Of a stretch of 64,000 bases of DNA, positions 44,670 through 54,278 are shown piece after piece. The translations under genes and the position numbers were made by a program. A model generated the notes under the pieces. The model was given only the letters and a program-made list of their open reading frames with translations, did no database searches and was not told the DNA's origin. Each line of letters begins with the position of its first letter. The first letter of the stretch is position 1. The stretch is from assembly GCF_900182645.1 (NCBI RefSeq), contig NZ_FXTA01000002.1, positions 496,001 through 560,000 of the forward strand. The letters are read 5' to 3'. This stretch comes from Flavobacterium resistens. Lineage in GTDB: Bacteria; Bacteroidota; Bacteroidia; Flavobacteriales; Flavobacteriaceae.

Positions 44670-46385
44670 CTAATTGCTGGCTTCTTCTTTTATTTCTATG
44701 AAATCTTTTATAAAAACGGGTTTTCCAGAAGCTGAAAATCCTTCAAGTGACACTTCATATTTTCCTGATACATCAGAAGCATAAAATTTACTATTTGATG
44801 TTTTGCTCAAATCAATGTTTGGCTGCCATAAAAGTTGGTGTCTATAATCTGGAATTCTTACGTTCTTATTGCTTGTGTAATCAGGACTAAAATAATTTTT
44901 CTTTACCTGAGGTCTTAAAATTTCGGGTCTAACGATAAACTTGCCTTTGAGTTTAGTATCATAATCACCATTTTTTGTTGTAAAGGAAACGATTCCATTA
45001 AAAGATTTTGAGCCATAATAATAAATTCCTCGCACTACATTTACTTTAAAAAGATTTTTAGGATTAAAGGCAAAAAACTCATTTAAGTCTTCAATAATTA
45101 ATCCATCAACGATAATCATAGTTGGCAATGCCGATTCATAATTATCATTATTGTCAAAAACATGAATGGAATAAATATTATCGTTTTTTCGATAGTAAAC
45201 ACCTTTTAGGATTTCTGTAACTGTTTCCTCGATATTTGGGAATCGTGTAAAATCATCTAATATATATTCTTCAGATGATGCTCCGAAAAAAGGAAGTGCT
45301 ATTGCCGGTGATATTACGCTATCTTTTTTGACATCATAATAAGCATTTTCAACTTGAGTCGAAATTAATCGGTCAGTGATATTTTGTTTGAAATCTGAAT
45401 TGAATTGAACGACAGGAAAAGTCAAATTAGAAAAATCTACGTCCTTTTGTTTATCAATTTCAATTATATAATCTTCTTTGCCACTTTCAAGGACTTGAAC
45501 AATAATGTTTGAATTTGAGTTCTCTTTTTCTAAAATAACAATGAATTTGCCTTGATCATCGGTTTTTACAATTTTCAGGTCGGCATTTTTCCCAACAATA
45601 GAAAGTGCTACTTTTTTGTTTTTAATTTCAGCATTTGCCGAAGATATTTTTCCTGTTATGATTTCACCTCGCAATTCAGGCAATACAAATTGACTGTTTG
45701 TGATTTCGCCATTTTGATTGGTTTTACCACTAAAAATTGCTTTGTTTTGAACTAAAAAACCATCTGTTTTTCTAACGGACAAAGTATAATTTCCTTTTGT
45801 AAATTCATCAGAATTTGATTTGACATTTAGTTCAATCAAATCTCGTGTATTGTATGATTTGTTTTTTATATCAAATGAAATATTGCTGTTGTTTACAGTT
45901 TCTGAAGAAACGGAATTGTACGAAACTGTACTGCCACTTGGATTTTCTTTATACGGATTTACAATGTAAATATCGGTAGAAAAATAATCAGGTACAGTTT
46001 TATTAAGCATCCAGTTTGTATAACCAATCAATTTGTAGCTTCCGGTTTCCAATGTTGTTGGAATAAAAAAGTCACCATTTCCTGTTGCTTTATCAAGAAA
46101 CAATTTATGTGCAAAAACCGTTTTTTTATTGTTGTCAATTAATTGTACGTAAGCTATTTTGCTAAAAATTGAAGCAGTATTAGCTAATTTGTCGATACAG
46201 AATAATTTGTATTGCAAAGTTTCGCCTGTCAAAAAAGAATTTGCATTTGTGCTGATATAAATTGACTCATTAATTTTTTTGTCAACTTCATTCAGTTCAT
46301 TTACAGAATTGTTTTTTTGAGCAAATACAATCTGCTGGCTGCTAAAAGCGAGCGCTAGATATAATATGTATTTTAGTCTATCCAA
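44670..46385 (-). CDS. MG2-like protein with barrel-less TonB plug-like domain, cassette 1
   Basis: This 571-residue exported protein starts at TTG (46385), which overlaps the end of the DUF4249 gene by 13 bases and leads straight into a signal peptide (YILYLALAFSSQQIVFAQ). An MG2 (alpha-2-macroglobulin-type) domain lies at about 30-125 (FLTGETLQYKLFCID and GSYKLIGYTNWM). A carboxypeptidase-regulatory-like region (about 200-310) follows. Residues about 423-480 (IIVDGLIIEDLNEF to SFNGIVSFTTKNGD) resemble the plug of TonB-dependent receptors, but no barrel follows. Function is unknown. It probably acts with the receptor and lipoprotein encoded upstream. Confidence 0.72.
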   Translation of the reverse strand: MDRLKYILYLALAFSSQQIVFAQKNNSVNELNEVDKKINESIYISTNANSFLTGETLQYKLFCIDKLANTASIFSKIAYVQLIDNNKKTVFAHKLFLDKATGNGDFFIPTTLETGSYKLIGYTNWMLNKTVPDYFSTDIYIVNPYKENPSGSTVSYNSVSSETVNNSNISFDIKNKSYNTRDLIELNVKSNSDEFTKGNYTLSVRKTDGFLVQNKAIFSGKTNQNGEITNSQFVLPELRGEIITGKISSANAEIKNKKVALSIVGKNADLKIVKTDDQGKFIVILEKENSNSNIIVQVLESGKEDYIIEIDKQKDVDFSNLTFPVVQFNSDFKQNITDRLISTQVENAYYDVKKDSVISPAIALPFFGASSEEYILDDFTRFPNIEETVTEILKGVYYRKNDNIYSIHVFDNNDNYESALPTMIIVDGLIIEDLNEFFAFNPKNLFKVNVVRGIYYYGSKSFNGIVSFTTKNGDYDTKLKGKFIVRPEILRPQVKKNYFSPDYTSNKNVRIPDYRHQLLWQPNIDLSKTSNSKFYASDVSGKYEVSLEGFSASGKPVFIKDFIEIKEEASN

Positions 46386-47611
46386 AATGGTGGTTTTATG
46401 TTTGATGAAAATGAAGTACAGTCTCCGCATTCTACTGGATACAAAATATAGTTATTGGGTAATTCTGTCGGATAATAGACTTTAATACCGCTGGCCAATA
46501 AATTTAATATTACATCTCCTTGACATTCTAGCAATGGATCTTGGCTAAAGCAGTATTTGAACACATATTCTCCTTTAGAAATATCTGGAATTGGAGAAGG
46601 GCATTCATATTGGTAGTTTGGGAATGGCTGGCCATTTAGTAAGTCAGTGAAATTGAAAAAAATCCTTTTTTCAGAATATGACGACACATCAAAATAACCA
46701 ATAACTTTTTCCTTTGGATTGGCAACTGATTGAATGTTGCCGTAAAAAAATCCTGGCTGCGTTTGTGATAAGATGCTTCCTATATTAGATATCTCTTTTA
46801 ATGTTGCGAAAAAAGTGTGCGCGGCAAGATTTTGCACATATTGTTTTACCAATATGCTGTATCTGTTTCTTATAATAGGATCAGTACTGGCAATAAATCG
46901 AACAGGGAAATTGATCACCTTATCTTCGGATAAATCGCTTGTACTAGTTAAAATCAGGTCGTTTGAATTTTGACTTAAGTAGCAAATTCTTGCTTCAGTC
47001 GTTCTGTCTTCAAAAACTACTTTTCCTGGAGGATTAGAACCGGGAGCATAAAAAACAGAAACAGCTTTTTGAGGATACCATTTTGGTGCCACAACTTTAT
47101 AAGTTTCTTCATATTCATATCTGTAGTAGTGCGAGCTATTTGTAGGATCTGTGCTATTTACAGTGATTTCAATACCAAGCTGATTGTTTTTGGTTTTTGC
47201 TTTGGCTTCTACACTTTCAATATCAGTTTGTTGTGGTAATTTTTCAGTGGTTGAAACATAATCTCTACCATCCTTAGTACGAACATGCAATTGATATTGC
47301 CTGTCTGGAGCAGCCTGAAACGGAGCAACAGAAGTATAATTTTCAGCATTTTGTTTAAAATCGTATTTATTGCCCATATTATCGGTAACAAAAACAGTAG
47401 CATTAGTTTCAAAAGTTGGCGTTTTTTCATCAAGCTTATAGGCTCTTGTAACTTTTACTTCATGAGTTTTATTTTGATTTGTGATAGTTGCTTCAATTAC
47501 AATAACATCTTCATAAGCGCTACTCGATTGGTAATCATACGGCGTTGTACAACCCAATACCGATAAAAATAAAGTTATTATTAGAAATCTAACTATAAAG
47601 ACTTTTTTCAT
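46373..47611 (-). CDS. DUF4249 family lipoprotein, cassette 1
   Basis: This 412-residue lipoprotein has a lipobox Cys21 (LSVLGC). Family features include IVIEATITNQNKTHEVKVTRA near the N-terminus, QAAPDRQYQLHV, and a C-terminal CGDCTSFSSNIKPPFWID with a CxxC pair. DUF4249 proteins accompany TonB-dependent receptors in Bacteroidetes and have no assigned role. A SusD-like substrate-binding role at the cell surface is a guess from the gene order. It starts 5 bases after the receptor gene ends. Confidence 0.85.
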   Translation of the reverse strand: MKKVFIVRFLIITLFLSVLGCTTPYDYQSSSAYEDVIVIEATITNQNKTHEVKVTRAYKLDEKTPTFETNATVFVTDNMGNKYDFKQNAENYTSVAPFQAAPDRQYQLHVRTKDGRDYVSTTEKLPQQTDIESVEAKAKTKNNQLGIEITVNSTDPTNSSHYYRYEYEETYKVVAPKWYPQKAVSVFYAPGSNPPGKVVFEDRTTEARICYLSQNSNDLILTSTSDLSEDKVINFPVRFIASTDPIIRNRYSILVKQYVQNLAAHTFFATLKEISNIGSILSQTQPGFFYGNIQSVANPKEKVIGYFDVSSYSEKRIFFNFTDLLNGQPFPNYQYECPSPIPDISKGEYVFKYCFSQDPLLECQGDVILNLLASGIKVYYPTELPNNYILYPVECGDCTSFSSNIKPPFWID

Positions 47612-47616
47612 AACGG

Positions 47617-50355
47617 TTAAAATTTAAAATTATAAGTAATAGTTGGTACTGGAACTGCAAAGATTGAGGTTTGATAAGCTTTTACTTGACCATCTTTGGT
47701 TACAAAAAAGACTGAATACGGGTTGTTTCTGCCCAATACATTATAGATAGAAATGTTCCAGAAACTATGTGCTAATTTCTTAATCTTATGGTTTCCTTCA
47801 ATGTTTAATCCAATATCTAAACGGTAATAATCAGGTATTCTGAATTTGTTTCTGTCGGTATATAAGGTGTATTCTGCACCACTGTAATAATACTTTCCAA
47901 TAGGATAAGTGATTGGTCTTCCTGTTTGATATACAAAATTAGAAGAAAAACTGTAACGATGTGTAAACTTGTAATTCATTACAATGCTGAAATCGTGTGG
48001 TTTATCAAAATTACTTGGAAAATATTCACCGTTATTTACTTTTTCATCATTAAACTGACTGTCTAATTTTATGAATGATCTTGAATAGGTGTAACCAATC
48101 CAGCCATTAAGTCTTCCAATCGATTTTCTTAATAAAAACTCAATTCCATACGCTTTTCCATCACCTTGAAGTAATTCGGTCTCTAAATTTTGATTTAAAA
48201 GAAGCTGCGATCCTACTTTATAATCTAAAATGTTTTTTGAAGTTTTGTAATATCCTTCAAGACTTAATTCAAGATCATTGTACTCCAGTTTTTTAAATAT
48301 ACCCAACGAATATTGTAAACCGCTTTCAGGTTTTACATTCAAATCAGATAATTTCCAAGTATCAGTTGGTGCTTGAGTCGTATTGTTTGTAAGCAAATGG
48401 ATGTATTGATAGTTTTTGTCGAAACCAGCTTTTACAAAAAGACTTTCATTAAAAATATAACGCAAACCGACTCTTGGCTCAAAACCACCATTTCGGGTAA
48501 TTACGTCGTTGTTACCATATGTTTTTTGCTCAATTACTGTTGCAGGCGTTTTAGGCACTCCTTCCTGATAAATATTTTGTGTTGATGGGCCAAGAGCCAT
48601 GTAATAAGAATATCGGGCTCCAATATCTAATAATATTTTTTCAGAAATTTGAAATTTATCAGATAAGAAAGCGGCTGATTCCAATCCTTTTTCATTTTCA
48701 ATAGTAATTGGAGTGACTATTGAGGTTTCTCCGTATGGAGACAATTCTCCCGGATTTACTTTATAAAGTTTAGTCGAAACTCCATAAGTTAATTTATGTT
48801 TCGCATTAAGCTCGCTGCCAAATTTTAAAACGGCCTGACTTTCGTTTATTTTATATTTTAAAAGAAAAGACTCAGGATTAATAGATTGATATTTAATGCT
48901 GTATTTGTACTCACTATTTGTAACATTGAATTCACTATTATTTTTTTCGTTGAAGGCATGTTTCCATTTCAATGAAACTAATCTGTTGCTGTATTTAAAT
49001 AACGAGTCTGGAGTCAAGGTATAAGAATCTTTGCTGTAATAACCTGTTCCTTCAACCGAATTGTTTTTGTTGATTTTATGATTGTATTTGGCAAATAGGT
49101 CATAAAAAGAAGCATGACTGTTTTTTAATCTTTCGTCATCTAAGGTTTTTAAAATCCAATCTGAATAGGTTGCGCGTCCGCCAACTAACAAACTTGCTTT
49201 GTCTTTTACAACAGGTACAGAAAGAGTAAGATTGCTGGTTACTGGTCCAATTCCTCCTTCTCCAGAAATCTTTTCGGTATTTCCATTTTTAGAAACAATA
49301 TCGAAAACAGAAGATAAACGCCCTCCAAATTCAGAAGGAATTCCTCCTTTGTAAATATCAACTTTGTTGATTGTATAAGGATTTATTGAAGAGAAAAAGC
49401 CAAAAAGGTGCATAGGATTGTAAATCGTAGCATTGTCCAGTAATACTAAATTTTGATCCTCTTTTCCACCTCTGACATTGAATCCAGAAGATCCTTCGCC
49501 TGCCGTTTTGATACCAGGAATCGTTAATGCAACTTTCAAGACGTCTCGCTCTCCAAGAACTAAAGGAATAGTTTTTACGCCTTCAGCTTCAATTGTTGTA
49601 ACTCCTGTTATGGCGGTTCTAATGTTTTGATTGTCTTTTCCTTTTACCAAAACTTCATCCAACTGATTGATTTTTTCAATAACAGAAAAATCTAATGTAC
49701 CATTACTGTAAATCATTATTTTTCGAGAAGTACTGTTGTAAAATAATGATTCAACTTCAATCGTGCTCAGTCCTGTTGGAAGTTTAAAACTATAAAAACC
49801 TTCAGCATTGGTGGTCGAAATTATAGCGGTGTTTTTTACTTTGACATTAATATCGGCCAAAGGTTTTCCATCTTTCAGGTCAGTAATATGACCAGATAAA
49901 GTATATAAATCAACTTCTGAATCAACAGCTTCTTTTCCAATTAATGCAATTGGAGCTGTTGTTCCAGATTTGTCTTTTTTGACCGAATCATATTGCTGGA
50001 AAAAGATTGGGGCATTTGCATCTTTTTTATTGTTTTGAAACTTATCATAAATGATGCTGTTTTTTGTCAATATGATTTTATTCTTACTAACGTAAAAATT
50101 AAGTTCCGTGTCCTGTAAAACTTTTGACAAAATTTCTTCAATAGTTTTGTTTTGATAATCTCCAGAAATTAATACGTTTTTATCAAACCAATTGTCTTGG
50201 AAATAAAACTTGTATGAAGTTGAAGCTTCAATTTTCTCCAAAACAGCCACTCTGTTTATATTGTTGAACGTAAGGTTTATTGTCTTTTTTTCGCCTTGTG
50301 AATGCAGAATCTGATTAAAACCGAAAAATAATAAAAGGATAGTAAATATTCTCAT
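47617..50355 (-). CDS. TonB-dependent receptor with STN domain, cassette 1
   Basis: This 912-residue outer membrane receptor has a signal peptide (1-19), an STN domain (about 20-112, NINRVAVLEKIEASTSYKFYF), a carboxypeptidase-regulatory-like domain (about 150-235, SGHITDLKDGKPLADINV), a plug (about 245-375, GVTTIEAEGVKTIPLVLGERD and FNVRGGKEDQNLVLLDNATI) and a barrel ending VPTITYNFKF. An STN domain usually means contact with an anti-sigma factor, but no FecR gene is nearby. The cargo is unknown. It is closely related to the cassette 2 receptor, most of all in the plug and the last strands. Confidence 0.92.
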   Translation of the reverse strand: MRIFTILLLFFGFNQILHSQGEKKTINLTFNNINRVAVLEKIEASTSYKFYFQDNWFDKNVLISGDYQNKTIEEILSKVLQDTELNFYVSKNKIILTKNSIIYDKFQNNKKDANAPIFFQQYDSVKKDKSGTTAPIALIGKEAVDSEVDLYTLSGHITDLKDGKPLADINVKVKNTAIISTTNAEGFYSFKLPTGLSTIEVESLFYNSTSRKIMIYSNGTLDFSVIEKINQLDEVLVKGKDNQNIRTAITGVTTIEAEGVKTIPLVLGERDVLKVALTIPGIKTAGEGSSGFNVRGGKEDQNLVLLDNATIYNPMHLFGFFSSINPYTINKVDIYKGGIPSEFGGRLSSVFDIVSKNGNTEKISGEGGIGPVTSNLTLSVPVVKDKASLLVGGRATYSDWILKTLDDERLKNSHASFYDLFAKYNHKINKNNSVEGTGYYSKDSYTLTPDSLFKYSNRLVSLKWKHAFNEKNNSEFNVTNSEYKYSIKYQSINPESFLLKYKINESQAVLKFGSELNAKHKLTYGVSTKLYKVNPGELSPYGETSIVTPITIENEKGLESAAFLSDKFQISEKILLDIGARYSYYMALGPSTQNIYQEGVPKTPATVIEQKTYGNNDVITRNGGFEPRVGLRYIFNESLFVKAGFDKNYQYIHLLTNNTTQAPTDTWKLSDLNVKPESGLQYSLGIFKKLEYNDLELSLEGYYKTSKNILDYKVGSQLLLNQNLETELLQGDGKAYGIEFLLRKSIGRLNGWIGYTYSRSFIKLDSQFNDEKVNNGEYFPSNFDKPHDFSIVMNYKFTHRYSFSSNFVYQTGRPITYPIGKYYYSGAEYTLYTDRNKFRIPDYYRLDIGLNIEGNHKIKKLAHSFWNISIYNVLGRNNPYSVFFVTKDGQVKAYQTSIFAVPVPTITYNFKF

Positions 50356-50374
50356 TTGTATGTTTCTTCGGGTT

Positions 50375-51094
50375 TTAATTGTTAATGTATTTCATCAGGT
50401 TTTTCATGAATAATGGAGGGTTTTCTTTTCGTAAACTTCTATTCATGAGATAGAAATCATTTATATTTCTTTTACTTTCAGGGAATAGAGCTATAATTTC
50501 TTTTTTTTCATTGATTAAATTGAATTTGCTGTCTTTCCATAAAATAAATTCATACCGAGGTTTATAGTCGATCAAGTCTAATTCTTCCTTGATATTTTTC
50601 TTTTTTTCTTTGTAATATTTAATATAAAGCGCTTGATTATTTTTGATTATAGTTTCGTTGTAATAACCGCCTTTAAAAGAAGAATTGTTCAAGTCTTTTA
50701 GTTTTACAAAGTTTTCATCACCAATCTTAAAATGAGTAATGTTCGCTTTTATGAGTTCTATTTTCGTGGTGTTTTGCAGATCATAAGGGCGTAAAATAAG
50801 TTGATCAGCGAAGATGTCATATTTTAAGTATACATCAAAATAATCTTGACCATTGTAGTTAATGCTTCCTTTTTTGAATTCATCAGCACCATAGTATCTG
50901 TGCTGATTGCCAATTGTTCTGTCAAAGTTTAAATGCGCAGGACCATTTTTAATGTCTAAGGATTCTATTCCAGCATTTTTATCAAACCAATTGAAGATTT
51001 CGGTTTCTTTGATACTTTGGCTGTGTATCGAAGGAATGTTTAATAATAATCCAAATAAGCATAGTAATAGTATCGTTTTTTTGGAATTTTTCAA
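50375..51094 (-). CDS. Secreted protein X, cassette 1
   Basis: This 239-residue exported protein (signal about 1-25, ending SIHSQ) has no recognised domain. Features shared with its cassette 2 homologue are NGP(A/R)xxN(F/Y), a region of the form INYNGQDYFDVYLKYDI, and a basic C-terminal half. From memory, similar proteins precede STN-type receptors in other Bacteroidetes. The only plausible start is TTG at 51094 (TTG AAA AAT TCC). It is first in the operon, 19 bases before the receptor. Confidence 0.7.
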   Translation of the reverse strand: MKNSKKTILLLCLFGLLLNIPSIHSQSIKETEIFNWFDKNAGIESLDIKNGPAHLNFDRTIGNQHRYYGADEFKKGSINYNGQDYFDVYLKYDIFADQLILRPYDLQNTTKIELIKANITHFKIGDENFVKLKDLNNSSFKGGYYNETIIKNNQALYIKYYKEKKKNIKEELDLIDYKPRYEFILWKDSKFNLINEKKEIIALFPESKRNINDFYLMNRSLRKENPPLFMKNLMKYINN

Positions 51095-51131
51095 AGGATT
51101 GGTGGATTTTTGGTTTAGTTTCGGTTAATTT

Positions 51132-51174
51132 CAAAAGTATTAAAAAAAAGTTATAAATGGCAGTTAAAACTGTT
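51132..51174 (-). promoter_or_regulatory. Cassette 1 promoter and conserved upstream element
   Basis: On the minus strand TACTTTTG (51132-51139) is a perfect -7 box, 38 bases before the TTG start. An AACAGTTT element (51167-51174), 27 bases upstream of the box, is conserved at nearly the same distance (28 bases) in cassette 2, together with flanking bases. No clear TTG -33 element is seen, which fits dependence on an activator (inference). Confidence 0.55.
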
Positions 51175-51303
51175 AAAATGCGATAAAATGTTCATGTTTT
51201 GTTTTAAAAAATCTCCCAATGTTTAAACAAATTCAAAAAAGGGAAATCAGATTTCATAGATTTTCTTCCTTGTGGATGATCTTAATAAATATGTGTTTTT
51301 GGA

Positions 51304-53055
51304 TTATTTTACTTCAAAACTTTCTTTTAGCGATACTGGAACTCCATCTTTTGTAAATCCTTCTAAATTTATTTCATATTGTCCGGGAACATCAGAAGTA
51401 AAGAATGAAATTGTTTTTTCATTATTATCTAATAACAATTCAGGCTCCCAAAGTAATTGGTATCTGTAATCAGGAACACGATCATATTTGCTTTTGTTCG
51501 TATAATCTTGTTTAAAAGATGTTATTTTGTTCAGAGGCCTTTGAATATCCGTTTTTAAAATATGAGCACCTTTTTCTTTGGTACTGTAATCATGGTTTTT
51601 TGAAGTAAAATTGATGATGCCATCAAACGCAGTTGGTCCATAAATATACACTCCTGGAACTAGGCTAACTTTGTAAATTTCATCCATTTTAAGATCAACT
51701 AATTCATTTGTGTTTTGAATTAATACACCATCGACCAACACTAATGAAGGTTCCGAGAAAAAATTAAGATCATAATTTATGTCTCTAACATGTAATGTGA
51801 AATTTTTATTTTCTTCTCGATAATACATTTCCTTAACTACTTCTATCGTTGTTTCTTTCAAGGTTGGAAATTTGGTATAATCTCCAAGAATATATTCTTT
51901 TTCAAGAGGATGATAGAATGGAAACTTTTTAATCTCCGGCTGTATACTGTCTTTTTTTAAATGATAATAGGAATTCTCTATTTGATTTGCAATCGATCTT
52001 TCTTCAAGACTAGCCTTATAATCAGAGCTAAGATAAAATTCTTCACCTTGTTTTAATTCAGATAGATTGTATCCTTGGTATTTGTCAAGTTCAACCGCAT
52101 AATCATTTTTGTCTTCTCCGACAACCTGAATAATTGCATTAGAATAATTTGGGCTCTTTTCTAATATGAAATTAAATTTTCCGTCCTCATTTGTTTTAAC
52201 AACTTTAAAAGCAAAATCTTTACCGGGCAATGATAACGCAATGTTTTTGTCAGCTATTTGTTTTGGATCTTTATTGTTTTTAATAGATCCTGATATGACT
52301 TCTCCACGAAGTTCGGGTAGAAAAAGTGAATTATTATTTATCGTTTCACCACTATAAGATTTTGTGAATTCATATGAATTCATCTGTTTTTTTGAAGGTA
52401 AACTATTCGTTTTTCTTATCGAAAGAGAAAAGCTTCCATTGTTGGCAATCCCATTTAAGGATTTTATTTTAAGTAAAATTTGTTCCCTTTTTGTGGCAGC
52501 TTTTTTGTTTAATTCTAAAGCAAAAGATTGATCTTTTGTCGAAGAGTTTGTTGTAATTGATTGATTTTCCTCATTTTTCTCCTGGCCATTTTGAGTTTGA
52601 GAAACAGGCTTTTTTATAGTACTAACAATGTAAGGGTTTATAATGATAAGATCGGTTACAGCTGTTTTGGTGTTCTTATTATTCAGCATCCAGTTTGTAT
52701 AAGCAATTAATTTGTAATTGCCTGTTTCGATTGTTGTTGGAATAAAAAAATCACCTTCGCCAGTGCCATTTTCAAGATATATTTTATTGGCAAAAATTAC
52801 CTGATTTTCTTTGTTTACAAGTTCCACATGTGCAATTTTACTAATAGAACTAAAATTATTCTTAGGTGAATTTAAACAATAAAATTTGCAATGCAGGGTT
52901 TCTCCCGCAACTAATGTTGTATTGTTGGCGTGAACAAATATATTTTCGATGTTTAATTCAGTAGTTTCATTTTTAGCCAATGAACCACTTTGTGCAATAA
53001 CTGTATTTGCAGTTATCAGCATAATTGTGCGTATAATTTTTTTTAATCTATCCAA
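51304..53055 (-). CDS. MG2-like protein with barrel-less TonB plug-like domain, cassette 2
   Basis: This 583-residue exported protein starts at TTG (53055) with the same 13-base overlap of the DUF4249 stop as in cassette 1, then a signal peptide (IIRTIMLITANTVIAQ). The MG2 domain is at about 30-125 (TLVAGETLHCKFYCLN to GNYKLIAYTNWMLNN). A low-complexity Asn/Gln/Ser linker lies near 150-175. The plug-like segment is at about 436-492 (LVLVDGVLIQNTNEL to TAFDGIINFTSKNHD). It ends with a beta-rich tail (SDVPGQYEINLEGFT). It has no barrel and no catalytic motif. Confidence 0.72.
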   Translation of the reverse strand: MDRLKKIIRTIMLITANTVIAQSGSLAKNETTELNIENIFVHANNTTLVAGETLHCKFYCLNSPKNNFSSISKIAHVELVNKENQVIFANKIYLENGTGEGDFFIPTTIETGNYKLIAYTNWMLNNKNTKTAVTDLIIINPYIVSTIKKPVSQTQNGQEKNEENQSITTNSSTKDQSFALELNKKAATKREQILLKIKSLNGIANNGSFSLSIRKTNSLPSKKQMNSYEFTKSYSGETINNNSLFLPELRGEVISGSIKNNKDPKQIADKNIALSLPGKDFAFKVVKTNEDGKFNFILEKSPNYSNAIIQVVGEDKNDYAVELDKYQGYNLSELKQGEEFYLSSDYKASLEERSIANQIENSYYHLKKDSIQPEIKKFPFYHPLEKEYILGDYTKFPTLKETTIEVVKEMYYREENKNFTLHVRDINYDLNFFSEPSLVLVDGVLIQNTNELVDLKMDEIYKVSLVPGVYIYGPTAFDGIINFTSKNHDYSTKEKGAHILKTDIQRPLNKITSFKQDYTNKSKYDRVPDYRYQLLWEPELLLDNNEKTISFFTSDVPGQYEINLEGFTKDGVPVSLKESFEVK

Positions 53056-54266
53056 AATAAAGGTTTTATGTTAGATGAAACGCTGGTACAGTCACTACAT
53101 GGAGACTCAACAAAGACTACTATATCCATATTTTGGCGATTACCATAATATACTTTTTCAGGTACTTGAGCTTTAACCAGAGCCAATATAGTGGCGCCAG
53201 CACAGCCTTTTGCATCCCAGCAATTTCTTAGTTCTACTGGATAACATTCCATAAAGTATGGCGGATATGGCTCTACTGGGAAGATATCTCTAAAATTGAA
53301 AAAGATTCTTTTTGAAGAAACAGATGAAACTTCAAAATAGCCTATTACTTTTTCTTCAGGATCATCATTGTTTTTTATATTTCCGTAATTAAATCCAGGT
53401 TGTACTTGTGAAAATAAACTAGAGGAAGTAGAAAGCGTTTTTAACGTTTCATAGTAGGTATAAGATTCTGAACTTTGCACATATTGGCGTACTATAATAC
53501 TATATCGCTCATTTAGTATAGAACTGCCCATATCTATGAAACGTATAGGGAAATTGATGCGATCTTCGCTTTTGCCCACATTGCTGATTAAAATTAAATC
53601 ATCTGATTTTTTTGTGGTGTAGCAAACTCTTGTTTCTTTTTCTCTTGGAACAACTAAAAAATTAGGCTCTTCAATTGAGCTGCTAAGTGGGTCAACCTTA
53701 AGTTTGTTAGGGCTCCAGTAAGGCGGTATAATTTTATATGTTTCTTCGTACTCAAACCTGTAAAATTTTGAGCTTGCAGTAGGATCATTACTAGTTACGA
53801 CTATTTGCACTCCTTTAATGCCATCAACTGTTTCAATTTTTGGTTCTACATTAATTTCACTAACTGAAGTTAAAGTTTGTAAAGCAGATGAATAGGATTT
53901 ACCATCATTTGTAGTAATGTTTAATTGATACGATCTTCCTGGAACTGCCTGAAAAGGGTTTTTTGAAACATAAAGACCTGAAAAATCTTCAAGTTCAAAA
54001 TCGTAATTATTTTTTTCACTATCCGTCACATAAACATTTGCTCCTTTTTCAAATGCTTGTTCATTTTCTCCAAGTCGGTAAGAGCGGCTAATTTTTATTT
54101 CTTGTTTCTTTAATTCGTTTGTGATATTAGCTTGTACGACCAGTATACTTTCAAATGTGTTTGATTGAAAAATATATTGCTCCGTACAGCTACTAACAGA
54201 AAGACAGAAAATTGCAAAAAACAATATCTTGTACAAAGGATTAATATGCTGGGTTTTAAATTTCAT
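53043..54266 (-). CDS. DUF4249 family lipoprotein, cassette 2
   Basis: This 407-residue lipoprotein has lipobox Cys27 (LSVSSC) after a longer N-region. It matches the cassette 1 protein in VVQANITNELKKQEIKISRS, QAVPGRSYQLNITT, VQPGFNYGNIKNNDDPEEKVIGYFEVSSV in pieces, and the C-terminal SDCTSVSSNIKPLFWID. Between those blocks it has diverged, mainly near residues 195-215 and 325-380, which may be substrate-contacting parts (inference). Confidence 0.85.
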   Translation of the reverse strand: MKFKTQHINPLYKILFFAIFCLSVSSCTEQYIFQSNTFESILVVQANITNELKKQEIKISRSYRLGENEQAFEKGANVYVTDSEKNNYDFELEDFSGLYVSKNPFQAVPGRSYQLNITTNDGKSYSSALQTLTSVSEINVEPKIETVDGIKGVQIVVTSNDPTASSKFYRFEYEETYKIIPPYWSPNKLKVDPLSSSIEEPNFLVVPREKETRVCYTTKKSDDLILISNVGKSEDRINFPIRFIDMGSSILNERYSIIVRQYVQSSESYTYYETLKTLSTSSSLFSQVQPGFNYGNIKNNDDPEEKVIGYFEVSSVSSKRIFFNFRDIFPVEPYPPYFMECYPVELRNCWDAKGCAGATILALVKAQVPEKVYYGNRQNMDIVVFVESPCSDCTSVSSNIKPLFWID

Positions 54267-54278
54267 TTACTTTAATGA

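Noticed and set aside
46386..46430. Longer start for the cassette 1 MG2/plug protein
   Set aside because: It would place a charged segment before the signal peptide; the TTG at 46385 matches the start position in the two other cassettes.
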